From Amycolatopsis sp. CA-126428 (GTDB lineage: Bacteria; Actinomycetota; Actinomycetes; Mycobacteriales; Pseudonocardiaceae), in the NCBI RefSeq assembly GCF_002904335.1, contig NZ_PPHF01000070.1, forward strand, positions 91,434 to 155,433: a stretch of 64,000 bases of DNA. The letters are read 5' to 3'. Of the stretch, positions 34,353 through 42,164 are shown piece after piece. How positions within the stretch are numbered: position 1 is the stretch's first letter; the number at the start of each line of letters is the position of its first letter. A program made the position numbers and the translations under genes. The notes beneath the pieces are model-generated. The model had not been told where the DNA came from. It made no database searches and saw only the letters and a program-made list of their open reading frames with translations.

Positions 34353-34409
34353 CGTTGCCAGCGTCGATGTCCCGCTTGCGCGACGCCAAACCACAGAAGG
34401 GTGGTTTAC

Positions 34410-34457
34410 GTGCCGGGCAACGCCAGCACACCGGTGGTGCCGCCGCCGAACCCGGCG
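34410..34457 (-). pseudogene. 48-bp remnant of the methyltransferase 5' region
   Basis: 44 of 48 bases match 32614-32661, the part of the methyltransferase gene encoding motif I. In translation it reads GFGGGTTGVLALPGT against GFGGDTTGVLAVPGT. It is isolated between two unrelated genes. Confidence 0.8.
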
Positions 34458-34494
34458 CACGCGTGGTGCCCGGCCCTTCCGGCGTTCGGTGTGG

Positions 34495-35277
34495 TCAGCG
34501 GTACTGGCCGGCGCAGCGGGAACAGATCCAGTGGTGGCGGTCGTGGTCGCGCCACCCGACGTCGCGGGCGTCGCGTTCGATCCCGCTCCGCTCGCCGATG
34601 ACGGGTTCGCTGTCGCCGTCCCAGCCGTCGATGAACCAGGCGTACCCGTCGCAGCAGCCGGGTGCCGCGCATTGCAGTGCCCAGCCCGGCGAACTGGTGT
34701 CCCGCCGGATCTGCGCATCCCCGTCGCCGCGTCCGGCGGATTCGGCCGGCGCGGCGGCATCGGCGTAGGTGTAGAACCCGTCGGGATCGGGCGTGCCGCT
34801 GCGCCAGATACGCCACAGCGGCGGCCAGTGCACCCACGAGGTGCGGGCGTACACCAGCGGGCGGTGTTCGTATCGGGCGTCCTCCAGGTCGGTGATCAGT
34901 GCGAGGAACACCCGTTGCGCGGCCGGGTCGTCGGCGATGACCCGGCCGGGGCGGTTCCAGTCGATCCCGGCCCGCGCGTACCACTGCGCCACCTCGCGGG
35001 CGTAGGCGATCGGCACCGCCGGGCACACGCTCAGCCCGGACGCGGCGTGCACGAGACGCCAGTCGCCGGTGTAGCGCAGCGGGTCGCCGGCCACATGCGG
35101 GCTCAGCAGCAGCCCGGGCACCTCGGTGGCTTCCCCGGCGACCGTCTGCCTGCCCGCGGTCAGAGCGAGGGTGACCGAGGTGAGCGTGGTCTGTCCGGCC
35201 GGGACCGGGGTGCGCGGGTACCGGCGCCACCGCTCGGGCACTTGCTGGTCACCGGGCGGGGCGAGAGTGCCGGCCAT
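34495..35277 (-). CDS. AICE hypothetical protein with C-terminal Cys pairs
   Basis: A 260-residue protein of unknown function. The central part is rich in Trp (TSWVHWPPLWRIWRSG) and the C terminus has CAAPGCC and ICSRC pairs that could bind zinc. The ATG at 35277 overlaps the stop of the upstream gene (ATGA), supporting the start. Expressed with the replication genes. Confidence 0.7.
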   Translation of the reverse strand: MAGTLAPPGDQQVPERWRRYPRTPVPAGQTTLTSVTLALTAGRQTVAGEATEVPGLLLSPHVAGDPLRYTGDWRLVHAASGLSVCPAVPIAYAREVAQWYARAGIDWNRPGRVIADDPAAQRVFLALITDLEDARYEHRPLVYARTSWVHWPPLWRIWRSGTPDPDGFYTYADAAAPAESAGRGDGDAQIRRDTSSPGWALQCAAPGCCDGYAWFIDGWDGDSEPVIGERSGIERDARDVGWRDHDRHHWICSRCAGQYR

Positions 35278-35567
35278 CACGCGGCCTCGCTTCCGGTCTC
35301 GTAGAGGTTCCAGCAGTCCTCGCAGTCGCACAGCCGCCCCAGGCCCGGGCCGTCGAAGGTGCCCGGCTCGATCACGACCGGGTCGGGCTCGGCCTGCGCC
35401 GTCGGGCCGCCCGCCCGCCAGGTCGGGATGACCTCGGGGGCGGAGAGGTCTGCGTCCGCGCAGTCGCACCCGGCCGCCAGGCACGGGCGGGTGTCGTCGG
35501 TGAGGGGCTGTTCACGGTGGTGGCTGTCCAGGTGCGCGCAGGCGCAGCGGTGGACGATGGCGGCCAT
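35277..35567 (-). CDS. Small Cys-rich AICE protein
   Basis: A 96-residue protein with paired cysteines (CACAH; CLAAGCDCAD; LCDCEDCWNLYE) that suggest metal binding. Behind GGAGGAC. Its stop overlaps the ATG of the next gene. Function unknown. Confidence 0.7.
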   Translation of the reverse strand: MAAIVHRCACAHLDSHHREQPLTDDTRPCLAAGCDCADADLSAPEVIPTWRAGGPTAQAEPDPVVIEPGTFDGPGLGRLCDCEDCWNLYETGSEAA

Positions 35568-35585
35568 GATGGTGTCCTCCTTCGC

Positions 35586-36518
35586 TCAGGCGGCGCGGCG
35601 GGTGCCGTGCCGCGGGGTGATCCGGCGCGGGTTGTCGATCCCGGCCGCCAGCGACGTCTCAATCACCCCGTCGTCCTTGACGGCGGAGTCGGGGGTGTTC
35701 CAGGCCGCGACCGCGGCGCGCAGCTCGGTCCGCGCGGAGTGCTCGTCCAGCAGCCGCGCCCCGACCAGCTGGCCGAGGGCGTAGGCGGCGGTCGAGAGGG
35801 TCTTGTTCCGCTGCCCTGGTGGCGCGTTGCGGACGCGGTCGGGTTCCTCGCGCAGCGCCTTCGCCGCGTAAGCGCTCGGGGCGGCTACGGGCTTCTGGGT
35901 ACGCCCTGAGTTGGCCGTGGGCGGGAGTTTGACGCTGACTTGGACCAGCCACCCCGCCAGCGGCGGGCCCTCGGTGTCGTCGAGCAGCTCATAGGCCCCG
36001 TCCTCGCGGACGGAGCCGGGCGCGAGGGCGTAGCCACCCCAGCCGCGGGTGTCCACATGCTCGGCGATCCACTTCACGGTCGACCCGAGGCGCACCCCGG
36101 GCGGCACCGGATACCACAGCTGACGCCCGCCGCTGGGAGTCGAGGTGGTCCAGGTGTCCGGCAACGGCCCACCCCTCGCCGCGGCGAGGGCTTGCAGCTC
36201 TTCCCAGCCGTCGAGGCCAGGCGCTTCGTCGGGCTTGCGGATGTCACAGTCGATGACGTGCCAGCCGGACTTCCCCGGAAAGACCGCGACGTTGTACGGG
36301 GCTGTGGCCCACACCCGCGTGATCGTCTCCGGGTCGGTGGTGGCCAGCGACTCCGGCGTCACGTGCCCCGCCGCGCACGGCCCCCGGCCGGGACAGGTGT
36401 CCTTGCGATGCCACGCAGGCGGCCACTTGCGGTTCGGCATGATCGGGAACACCGCCCACCCTCTGCCAGCCATCGCCAGGGCAACCCGTTCCAATGCGGC
36501 GCGCTGCGCTTCGCTCAT
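35586..36518 (-). CDS. Bifunctional DNA primase/polymerase (Prim-Pol)
   Basis: A 310-residue archaeo-eukaryotic primase-type enzyme. The metal pair is Asp90 and Asp92 (VIDCDIRKPD) in the usual N-terminal half. The second motif reads TPSGGRQLWYPV, with Gln133 where most members have His. A third motif region is GGYALAPGSV. It should prime AICE replication together with the helicase and SSB. The ATG at 36518 overlaps the preceding stop. Confidence 0.85.
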   Translation of the reverse strand: MSEAQRAALERVALAMAGRGWAVFPIMPNRKWPPAWHRKDTCPGRGPCAAGHVTPESLATTDPETITRVWATAPYNVAVFPGKSGWHVIDCDIRKPDEAPGLDGWEELQALAAARGGPLPDTWTTSTPSGGRQLWYPVPPGVRLGSTVKWIAEHVDTRGWGGYALAPGSVREDGAYELLDDTEGPPLAGWLVQVSVKLPPTANSGRTQKPVAAPSAYAAKALREEPDRVRNAPPGQRNKTLSTAAYALGQLVGARLLDEHSARTELRAAVAAWNTPDSAVKDDGVIETSLAAGIDNPRRITPRHGTRRAA

Positions 36519-36811
36519 GCGCCGATCTCCTTTCGCCAGTGGGGTTCGCGATCCCACGCCGCGACGTCGTGCAGGTGCACCCCGAACCGCCGCGCCAGCC
36601 CGTCGGCCACCCGGTCCAGCGCGGTGGCGGGCAGCCCGGAGGCGGTGAGTGCGGCGGCGAGCGGGAGGCCGGTGGCCGAGGCGTGGAACTCGCGGGCGTT
36701 CCACGCCCCGGCGATCACCCGCCCCGCCCGCCGCGCGGCGTCGTCGTCGATGCCCGCCGCGGTGAGCCAGGCGGTGATGTCGGTGGCCCGGTACTTCGCC
36801 TTCTCGCCCAC
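36515..36811 (-). CDS. Small AICE protein of unknown function
   Basis: A 98-residue helical protein (ITAWLTAAGIDDDAARRAGRVIAGAWN...). It sits between SSB and Prim-Pol, overlapping the latter by four bases, so a replication accessory role is possible. No family recognised. Confidence 0.7.
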   Translation of the reverse strand: MGEKAKYRATDITAWLTAAGIDDDAARRAGRVIAGAWNAREFHASATGLPLAAALTASGLPATALDRVADGLARRFGVHLHDVAAWDREPHWRKEIGA

Positions 36812-36826
36812 GGCCGGGCACCCCGG

Positions 36827-37300
36827 TTAGAACGGCGGCTCGTCGGAGAACCCGCCCGCCGACCCGGTGGCCGGCGGCCCCGCCCACGGGTCCCGCGCCC
36901 CACCACCACCGCCGGTGTGCTCACCGCCGCCCGTGCGGTCGGGGCGGGCCGACTTGGCCGGGTGCCACAGCAGCGACAGCGCGGCCTCGCGGACCTGCAC
37001 GTCGAAGCCGTAGCGCTTCTCCCCGGTGTTCTTGTCCTGCCACTCCGACTGCTTGAGCTCGCCCACGATCAGCAGCCGGTCGCCCTTGCGGGCGTCGGCG
37101 ACGTTCTCGGCCTGGCGGCGCCACACGGTGCAGCGCAGGAACGTCGCGCCCGTGTCCCGCCACTCCCCGGATTCCTTGTCCAGGCGGCGATCGTTGGCGG
37201 CCAGGGTGAACGAGCACACCCCCGCCCCGGAGGGGGTGAAGCGCATCTCCGGGTCCGCGGTCAGCGTCCCGGCCATCGTGATCTCCGGCAATCCAGCCAT
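36827..37300 (-). CDS. ssb: Single-stranded DNA-binding protein
   Basis: A 157-residue SSB with an OB-fold (MAGLPEITMAGTLTADPEMRF; VCSFTLAANDRR; FLRCTVWRRQAENVA; GDRLLIVGELKQSEW), a Gly/Pro-rich linker and an acidic tip ending DEPPF, the usual protein-interaction tail. GGAGGAACC precedes the ATG. First gene of the Prim-Pol operon. Confidence 0.93.
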   Translation of the reverse strand: MAGLPEITMAGTLTADPEMRFTPSGAGVCSFTLAANDRRLDKESGEWRDTGATFLRCTVWRRQAENVADARKGDRLLIVGELKQSEWQDKNTGEKRYGFDVQVREAALSLLWHPAKSARPDRTGGGEHTGGGGGARDPWAGPPATGSAGGFSDEPPF

Positions 37301-37327
37301 AACGAGGTTCCTCCAATTTCTGTTGGC

Positions 37328-37377
37328 GGGCACGAACGCGCCCCGCCGGCCGATCCGGCGGGGGCGCGTTCGTGCCC
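37328..37377. terminator. Long hairpin upstream of ssb
   Basis: GGGCACGAACGCGCCCCGCCGG pairs with its complement (one bulged base) around a 5-base loop. A second hairpin with the same GAACGCGCCCC core lies at 37882-37923. Confidence 0.75.
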
Positions 37378-37424
37378 GGTGGTGCGTCGATGTGGGGCGG
37401 TGCTGGCCAGGTGACGCGCGGTGT

Positions 37425-37841
37425 TCAGCCGCAGCGTTCGACCTGGCCGACGCGGTTCTCGTGGGCGACCAGGTCGGCGAGCAGGCCGGGAATGTCCTGC
37501 TCTTCGATCTGGTCGCGGATCAGCTCGGCCGCAGCGGGATCGGTGGTCTCGTTGAACTCACCGATGACCAGAAGCGGTGCCCCGCTCGGGGTCAGGCCGC
37601 GCAGGATGAGCCGCTGAACGGTGTCGGTGTCGTGGTACTTCCCGGCGATGGCGTCGAGGACGTCGAGGAAGTCCAGCCAGCGCACCAAGCGCCGGGCGAC
37701 GTCGGGCCCGGCGGGCAGTTCGACGGTCACCACGCCGTCGGGGAATCCGGGCATCGGTGGTGCGGTGACCGTGACCGGGCCGAGCCCGGCCTGTTTCAGC
37801 ATGGCGGCGATGGCGGCGAGATTTTCCTGGGCGGTCGGCAT
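37425..37841 (-). CDS. AICE hypothetical protein
   Basis: A 138-residue soluble protein (MPTAQENLAAIAAMLKQAG...; VRWLDFLDVLDAIAGKYHD). ATG at 37841; hairpins of the same type lie on both sides, so it may form its own transcription unit. No family recognised. Confidence 0.65.
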   Translation of the reverse strand: MPTAQENLAAIAAMLKQAGLGPVTVTAPPMPGFPDGVVTVELPAGPDVARRLVRWLDFLDVLDAIAGKYHDTDTVQRLILRGLTPSGAPLLVIGEFNETTDPAAAELIRDQIEEQDIPGLLADLVAHENRVGQVERCG

Positions 37842-37881
37842 TGTGACGCTTCCTCGCTTCCGTGTTCGGGCGGGCAGGCAC

Positions 37882-37923
37882 GAACGCGCCCCGCCCGACA
37901 GGCAGGCGGGCGGGGGCGCGTTC
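37882..37923. terminator. Hairpin upstream of the 37425-37841 gene
   Basis: GAACGCGCCCCGCCCG pairs with CGGGCGGGGGCGCGTTC (one bulge) around a loop of about nine bases. Sequence-related to 37328-37377. Confidence 0.7.
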
Positions 37924-37999
37924 ACGTTGGGGATATGCGGGTGTCCGGGTTCGAGCGGTCGGATCAGGTGCGGCTGGTCCATCGCCGATCACGTCCGGC

Positions 38000-38635
38000 C
38001 TACGTGTCGACTGACCGGGCGCCGCGGCGGTAGGCGGTGGTCCATCCGGTGAGCCAGTTGTGGATGACGAGTCGGTCCTGGCGGAGGTCGAACGCGATCG
38101 CCGTAAGGGTGGGCAGCTGGTCGAAGTCGGTGAAGGCCAGCACGCCCGGTTCGTGGTAGACCTGCGCGGTGCCGTCGGGCTGCGGTCGTGCCGAGATCAG
38201 CTCGGCCGGCCAGCCGCACCACACCTCTCCTTTGCCCAGTACCGGGTCGGTGACCTCGGTCCAGGTGTGCACCCGGGCGGCGGCCGGGTCGTAGCCCTCC
38301 CGCAGTCCGAGCGCGAGCAGCATGCACGAGCGGACGTCCTGGCCTTGGCTGACCCAGTTGCCGCGGGCGGCGAGTGCGGCAGCGGCGCGTTCACAGTCGG
38401 CGATGTCCGGGGTTCCGTGGGTGATGCTGGGGTCGCGGACCAGCAACAGCGACGACGTGATTCGGCCGCTGGTGCTGCGGGCATAGGCGGTCAGCGGCAC
38501 ACCGGTGGCCACCGACACCGCCGCGATCTCCGTGACCACGTCGGCGATCGGGAAGAACGGCGCGGTGCTGAGCAGCTGGTGCACCCACACGCCGCGCGCA
38601 TTGGCGGCCCCGACGTAGTGGCCGGAAGCGTCCAT
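38000..38635 (-). CDS. AICE hypothetical protein
   Basis: A 211-residue protein of unknown function (FPIADVVTEIAAVSVATGVPLTA; WVSQGQDVRSCMLLALGLREGYDP; CGWPAELISARP). The start at 38635 is set by AAAGGAA just upstream. A longer frame begins at an ATG at 38737 whose ATGA would overlap a possible tiny gene, so the start is not certain. Confidence 0.65.
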   Translation of the reverse strand: MDASGHYVGAANARGVWVHQLLSTAPFFPIADVVTEIAAVSVATGVPLTAYARSTSGRITSSLLLVRDPSITHGTPDIADCERAAAALAARGNWVSQGQDVRSCMLLALGLREGYDPAAARVHTWTEVTDPVLGKGEVWCGWPAELISARPQPDGTAQVYHEPGVLAFTDFDQLPTLTAIAFDLRQDRLVIHNWLTGWTTAYRRGARSVDT

Positions 38636-38733
38636 AATGGAATTCCTTTCGGGTGGGGGATGTTGGGGGCGCAGCGGCCTTACGCGTCCCGGCGGGTCAG
38701 CTGGCGGGGCGATCCTCCGGCCGGTCTGCGTGG

Positions 38734-38838
38734 TCATCGGCCACGGGACGCCGCCGGGGTTGGTAGGAGCGCCGAGCCCCGGCAGCCGGCCGGGACGGCG
38801 GCGATCGTGAGAGCGGCGGCGCGGCGGATGACCGTCAC
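38734..38838 (-). CDS. Doubtful 34-residue peptide gene
   Basis: An open frame from a GTG that overlaps the stop of the next upstream gene (GTGA) and ends in a TGA overlapping a downstream ATG (ATGA), the chain pattern seen across this element. The peptide (VTVIRRAAALTIAAVPAG...) has no recognisable family and its codon use is not persuasive. Confidence 0.25.
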   Translation of the reverse strand: MTVIRRAAALTIAAVPAGCRGSALLPTPAASRGR

Positions 38839-38939
38839 TTGTTTTCGCTTTTCTGCGCGGCTTCCCGCTGCTTGCGCTGGATTTCTTCCTGCTGGCGCTG
38901 TACCTCGTTGTGCCAGGCGCCCGAGTCGTTGTTGCTCAC
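38835..38939 (-). CDS. 34-residue Gln/Glu-rich helical peptide
   Basis: The frame reads VSNNDSGAWHNEVQRQQ followed by EEIQRKQREAAQKSENK. The GTG at 38939 overlaps the stop of the 38936 gene (GTGA), so translational coupling is likely. It should form a single amphipathic helix. Function unknown. Confidence 0.6.
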   Translation of the reverse strand: MSNNDSGAWHNEVQRQQEEIQRKQREAAQKSENK

Positions 38940-39310
38940 GCGGCCACCCCCATCACGGCCAGGGCCTGCGCGGCGTCGCGGGTGGCGCGGGCGCGGGCCT
39001 GGTCGGCGGCCCGCCAGATCACCACCGGGAAGGCGCCGTCTTCCCCGGGGCAGGCCGGGCGCGTTGCCGGGTGGCCCGACGCGGCGGGGTGGGTGTAGGC
39101 GAACCAGCGCAGCCGGAACGCCGCCGCGTCGGCACGAGCCGGGACCAGCCCGCCGGGCGCGGCGGCGCGGATCAGCTCCAGTGCGGCCGCGGGCCGGGTG
39201 ACTCCGACGGCGAGCACGGCGCCGTCGGGTGCGGTGAGCACGGCCGGGGCGTGCACCCCCAGGCAGGCGTAGGCGTCGGTGCCCGACAGGTCGGGCGGGG
39301 ACAGGAACAT
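38936..39310 (-). CDS. AICE hypothetical protein
   Basis: A 124-residue protein (MFLSPPDLSGTDAYACLGVHAP...). AAAGGAG precedes the ATG at 39310, so the long in-frame extension upstream is rejected. No family recognised; it lies in the operon downstream of traB. Confidence 0.65.
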   Translation of the reverse strand: MFLSPPDLSGTDAYACLGVHAPAVLTAPDGAVLAVGVTRPAAALELIRAAAPGGLVPARADAAAFRLRWFAYTHPAASGHPATRPACPGEDGAFPVVIWRAADQARARATRDAAQALAVMGVAA

Positions 39311-39399
39311 AGCGAAACTCCTTTGTGGGTCTCGAATTTCGGGTCGCCGGATCGGCGGGGCATCGGTGGCCGGCCGCCGGTCCGGCGAGGACTCGGGTG

Positions 39400-39573
39400 C
39401 TACTTGCCGCCGTTCTTGCGGGCCTTGTGGATTGCCTCGCAGGACGGGCAGGCCGGGCCGGTGAACCACGGCGAGCTGGCCTGGCCGGACGGGATCTCCA
39501 GGCCGCAGAGCGTGGTGACCTTGCCGTTCCACCACGACTTCGTGCCGCGGTACACGAGAGCCTTGCCGGACTG
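39400..39573 (-). pseudogene. Small CxxC protein gene with a destroyed start codon
   Basis: An open frame of 56 codons reads SGKALVYRGTKSWWNGK and ends with CPSCEAIHKARKNGGK, with good codon use and a possible zinc site (TLCGLE...CPSC). AGGAGG lies upstream at 39579-39584. The expected start reads GTCAGTCC instead of GTCATGTCC, and an in-frame stop lies just before. Loss of one T would explain it, either a real mutation or a sequence error. Confidence 0.5.
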
Positions 39574-39636
39574 ACAAACCTCCTGAAATGTGACTCAGAG
39601 TGACAATCGATGGGTGCGGAGAAGTGCGGGACCGGA

Positions 39637-39812
39637 AGGGAAAAGGCGAGGGAACCCGGCCTCGGGAAGGGAAAATTCCCTGCTCAGCCCTCGCGGGCCG
39701 TTCCCTGTGGCTGATCAGCGGCGATGGGTCGGAAGGGAACGAGGGAAGCGAGGGAATCCGCCCGCCCGGCACCCGCTGGGAGCGGGGTGCCGGGAGGGCG
39801 GGCGGGTTCCCT
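39637..39812. repeat. Cluster of AGGGAA repeats, candidate clt/TRS transfer locus
   Basis: Within 176 bases directly downstream of traB there are nine copies of AGGGAA/TTCCCT plus one extra GGGAA. Forward copies start near 39637, 39649, 39668, 39734, 39742 and 39751; reverse copies lie at 39676-39681, 39701-39706 and 39807-39812. TraB-type translocases recognise clusters of short repeats near their own gene. The unit here differs from published ones, so the role is inferred from position and repetition. Confidence 0.55.
39758..39805 (-). terminator. Strong hairpin after traB
   Basis: CCGCCCGCCCGGCACCCGCT pairs with AGCGGGGTGCCGGGAGGGCG and beyond, with two mismatches or bulges, around a GGG loop. 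It lies inside the repeat cluster, just past the traB stop. Confidence 0.65.
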
Positions 39813-39814
39813 CC

Positions 39815-42058
39815 CTAGGCGTCGCCGCCGCGTTCGGCGAGAGCCTTTCGGACACGCTCTGTGAACACGGTGAGGACTCCGACCTTGGTGACCTTGACCC
39901 CCAGCTCGCCGAGCTGGCCGGCGAGCTTGTCCGCGTTGAGGCCCTGGTAGGGCCGGTGTGCGGGGGCGAGCTGGCGCAGCCGGGCGACGACGTCGGTGGC
40001 CTTGGCCTTCTCGTCGTCTCCGAGGACGTCGGCGACGTCTTCCAGCAGGTCACGGGCGGTTCCCAGGGCCGGGGCGGTCCGGGCGCCGGCCACTGGGGTG
40101 CCCGGCTTCAGCTGGGTCATGGCGCGGGCGATGACGTCGGCGGCGGCGTCCCAGCCGCGGTCGTCGTCGACCTCGACGAAGAACGTCCGCACGATCTCGA
40201 ACAGCTCATCGGTCATGCCGGTGGCGACCATGGTTCCCCGGTCGACGTTGAACCGCAGCTCCGTAGCCCGGATCCCGGCCGCGAACGACCCGTCCCCGAG
40301 GAACCCGTCGTTGGAGCGCCACGTCTTGACCGAGAAGCAGCCGTTGGCGCCGACGTTTTCCACCAGCTGCGACGGGATCGCGTCCGCCCGCGACGACTGG
40401 GTGTCGTAGACGGTCGAGACGCCGGTTTTGCGGCCACGCTTGACGATGTTGACCGCCAGTTCCGCGGCCTGCTTGCCGTACTCGCCGTGCCCGAACAGCT
40501 CGTGGCACTCGGAGAAGGCGACCAGCAGCGGACGCATGTCCTCGTGCTGCTCGGAGATCGCCCGGGTCAGCTTCTTCGCCCCCAGTTCGGCCAGCCGGCC
40601 TTCCCGGCGTCCGACTTCGGCGTACAGATCTTCCAGGTGGTCCAGGGCGGACTCGACGTGCTCGGCGGTCGCTCCCTTCTCGTATCGGGACAGCCGCGGT
40701 TCGTAGGCGTCGAAGTCGCCGTTCATGGCGAACACGTGGACCCGGATTTCGGCCAGCGGGTCCAGCGCGACCCCCAGGACCATGACCCGGACCGCGTTGG
40801 ACTTTCCCTGGCCAGGCTGGCCGCCGAACACCGCGTTGGACCCGTTGATCGGGATGGACACCACGTCCCCGCGCTGGGTGATCCCGATCGGGACTCCGGC
40901 GAAGACGTCGGTGGACCCTTCGTGCAGCAGCGGGTACTCCGGGGTCGGCTTGTCCATCACCCCGGAGTCCGCCACGTAGAGGTTCAGGTAGCCGGCCTTG
41001 CCGCCCTTCTCGCGTCCATAGTCCGAGGCCCACACCTCCACCGGGTTGCGGTTGAGGTTCTTGGCCAGCACCTCGCGGCGGTCGGCGACCATCGTCGGCG
41101 CGACCCCCATGGGAAGGTCCACGATCGCCCGGTACCCCTTGAACGGCGCCGTGCCCTCCCGGGTCGGGTTCAGCTCGAACCTCGGCGTCCAGCCGTCCTT
41201 GAGCGCCTTGTTCATCGCCGGGATGCCGAGGTGGCGCAGCGCGGCCACGATCCCGTCCGCGGTGACAAGCGTGGACGCGTCCGACCCGATCCCGCCGGTG
41301 CGGGCCAGCCAGCCGGGGTGCGCGTCGGCTCGCCGGCCGATGTGGTGCAGCGCGGCCAGTGCGATCCACGGGGCGGCGAGCAGGAACGGGCCCCAGGTCA
41401 CCGAGATCGCGATGGTGACCCAGCGGATGAAGTCGGTGACCGCCTCGAACGGAGCCCCGATCATGGCGGCGTCGGAGAACGAGATCGCCAGCAGGCACCC
41501 GATCCCGAACAGGACCACGATCGCCACCAGCGCCGCCAGCAGCAGCCCCTTCGCGATCTGCGCGGGAGCCTTCAGCCAGTCCTGCATCCGGCGGTGCCGC
41601 TTCTCCTTGGCCAGCTCGGCCCGGATCTCCCAGTGCTTGAGCTCCTCGACGTCGCCGCGGGCTTCCGCGGCGCGCAGCAGGCGTTCGTAGCGGGAGTTCG
41701 TCTTGGCCTCCCACACCCGCTTGGCCACGATCCCCGCGCCCCCGAAGACGTAGGCGGCGTGGCGGCCGGCGAACTTGGCCGAGGCGACCGTGCGGTCGTG
41801 GGTGACCGCGGTACGGGTGGCCTTGACCACCGCGGCGCCTTGGCGGCGGTACTCGGCATACCGCCACGCCCGCTGGGCCTGCTGGCTGGTGTAGAGGCGC
41901 CACTCCTCCTCCGAGACGATCTCGCCCTCGATCGCCGGACCACCGCCCTCGGGGCGGGCGGGCAGGCGGTGCACGGTGGCCAAGTCCCCGGCCGGCCCCA
42001 CGGCAGGGGTGATGTCGCTGGTGGTGTTCTCGTCGTCGTGGTGGTCGGTGGGGTTCAT
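39815..42058 (-). CDS. traB: TraB/TraSA-like FtsK-type DNA translocase
   Basis: A 747-residue membrane ATPase that by itself moves double-stranded AICE DNA between mycelia. Two membrane segments occur at about 171-195 and 212-240. Walker A is GGQPGQGKSN (412-421), Walker B-like LLVAFSECHELF, and the FtsK/SpoIIIE region continues with TVYDTQSSRADAIPSQL. The C-terminal 80 residues (TDVVARLRQLAPAHRPYQGLNADKLAGQL) are a winged-helix clt-binding domain. The ATG at 42058 has GGAAGG upstream. Main transfer protein of the element. Confidence 0.92.
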   Translation of the reverse strand: MNPTDHHDDENTTSDITPAVGPAGDLATVHRLPARPEGGGPAIEGEIVSEEEWRLYTSQQAQRAWRYAEYRRQGAAVVKATRTAVTHDRTVASAKFAGRHAAYVFGGAGIVAKRVWEAKTNSRYERLLRAAEARGDVEELKHWEIRAELAKEKRHRRMQDWLKAPAQIAKGLLLAALVAIVVLFGIGCLLAISFSDAAMIGAPFEAVTDFIRWVTIAISVTWGPFLLAAPWIALAALHHIGRRADAHPGWLARTGGIGSDASTLVTADGIVAALRHLGIPAMNKALKDGWTPRFELNPTREGTAPFKGYRAIVDLPMGVAPTMVADRREVLAKNLNRNPVEVWASDYGREKGGKAGYLNLYVADSGVMDKPTPEYPLLHEGSTDVFAGVPIGITQRGDVVSIPINGSNAVFGGQPGQGKSNAVRVMVLGVALDPLAEIRVHVFAMNGDFDAYEPRLSRYEKGATAEHVESALDHLEDLYAEVGRREGRLAELGAKKLTRAISEQHEDMRPLLVAFSECHELFGHGEYGKQAAELAVNIVKRGRKTGVSTVYDTQSSRADAIPSQLVENVGANGCFSVKTWRSNDGFLGDGSFAAGIRATELRFNVDRGTMVATGMTDELFEIVRTFFVEVDDDRGWDAAADVIARAMTQLKPGTPVAGARTAPALGTARDLLEDVADVLGDDEKAKATDVVARLRQLAPAHRPYQGLNADKLAGQLGELGVKVTKVGVLTVFTERVRKALAERGGDA

Positions 42059-42164
42059 CGCTGGTGCCTTCCTGCCGTGGGTCGTGCGCACACCCCGCGG
42101 GCAGGGCCGGACCACCAACCGAGCAGGAAGGTGTCGACCCTGCCCGGCGGTGTGCGGGTGGGGA

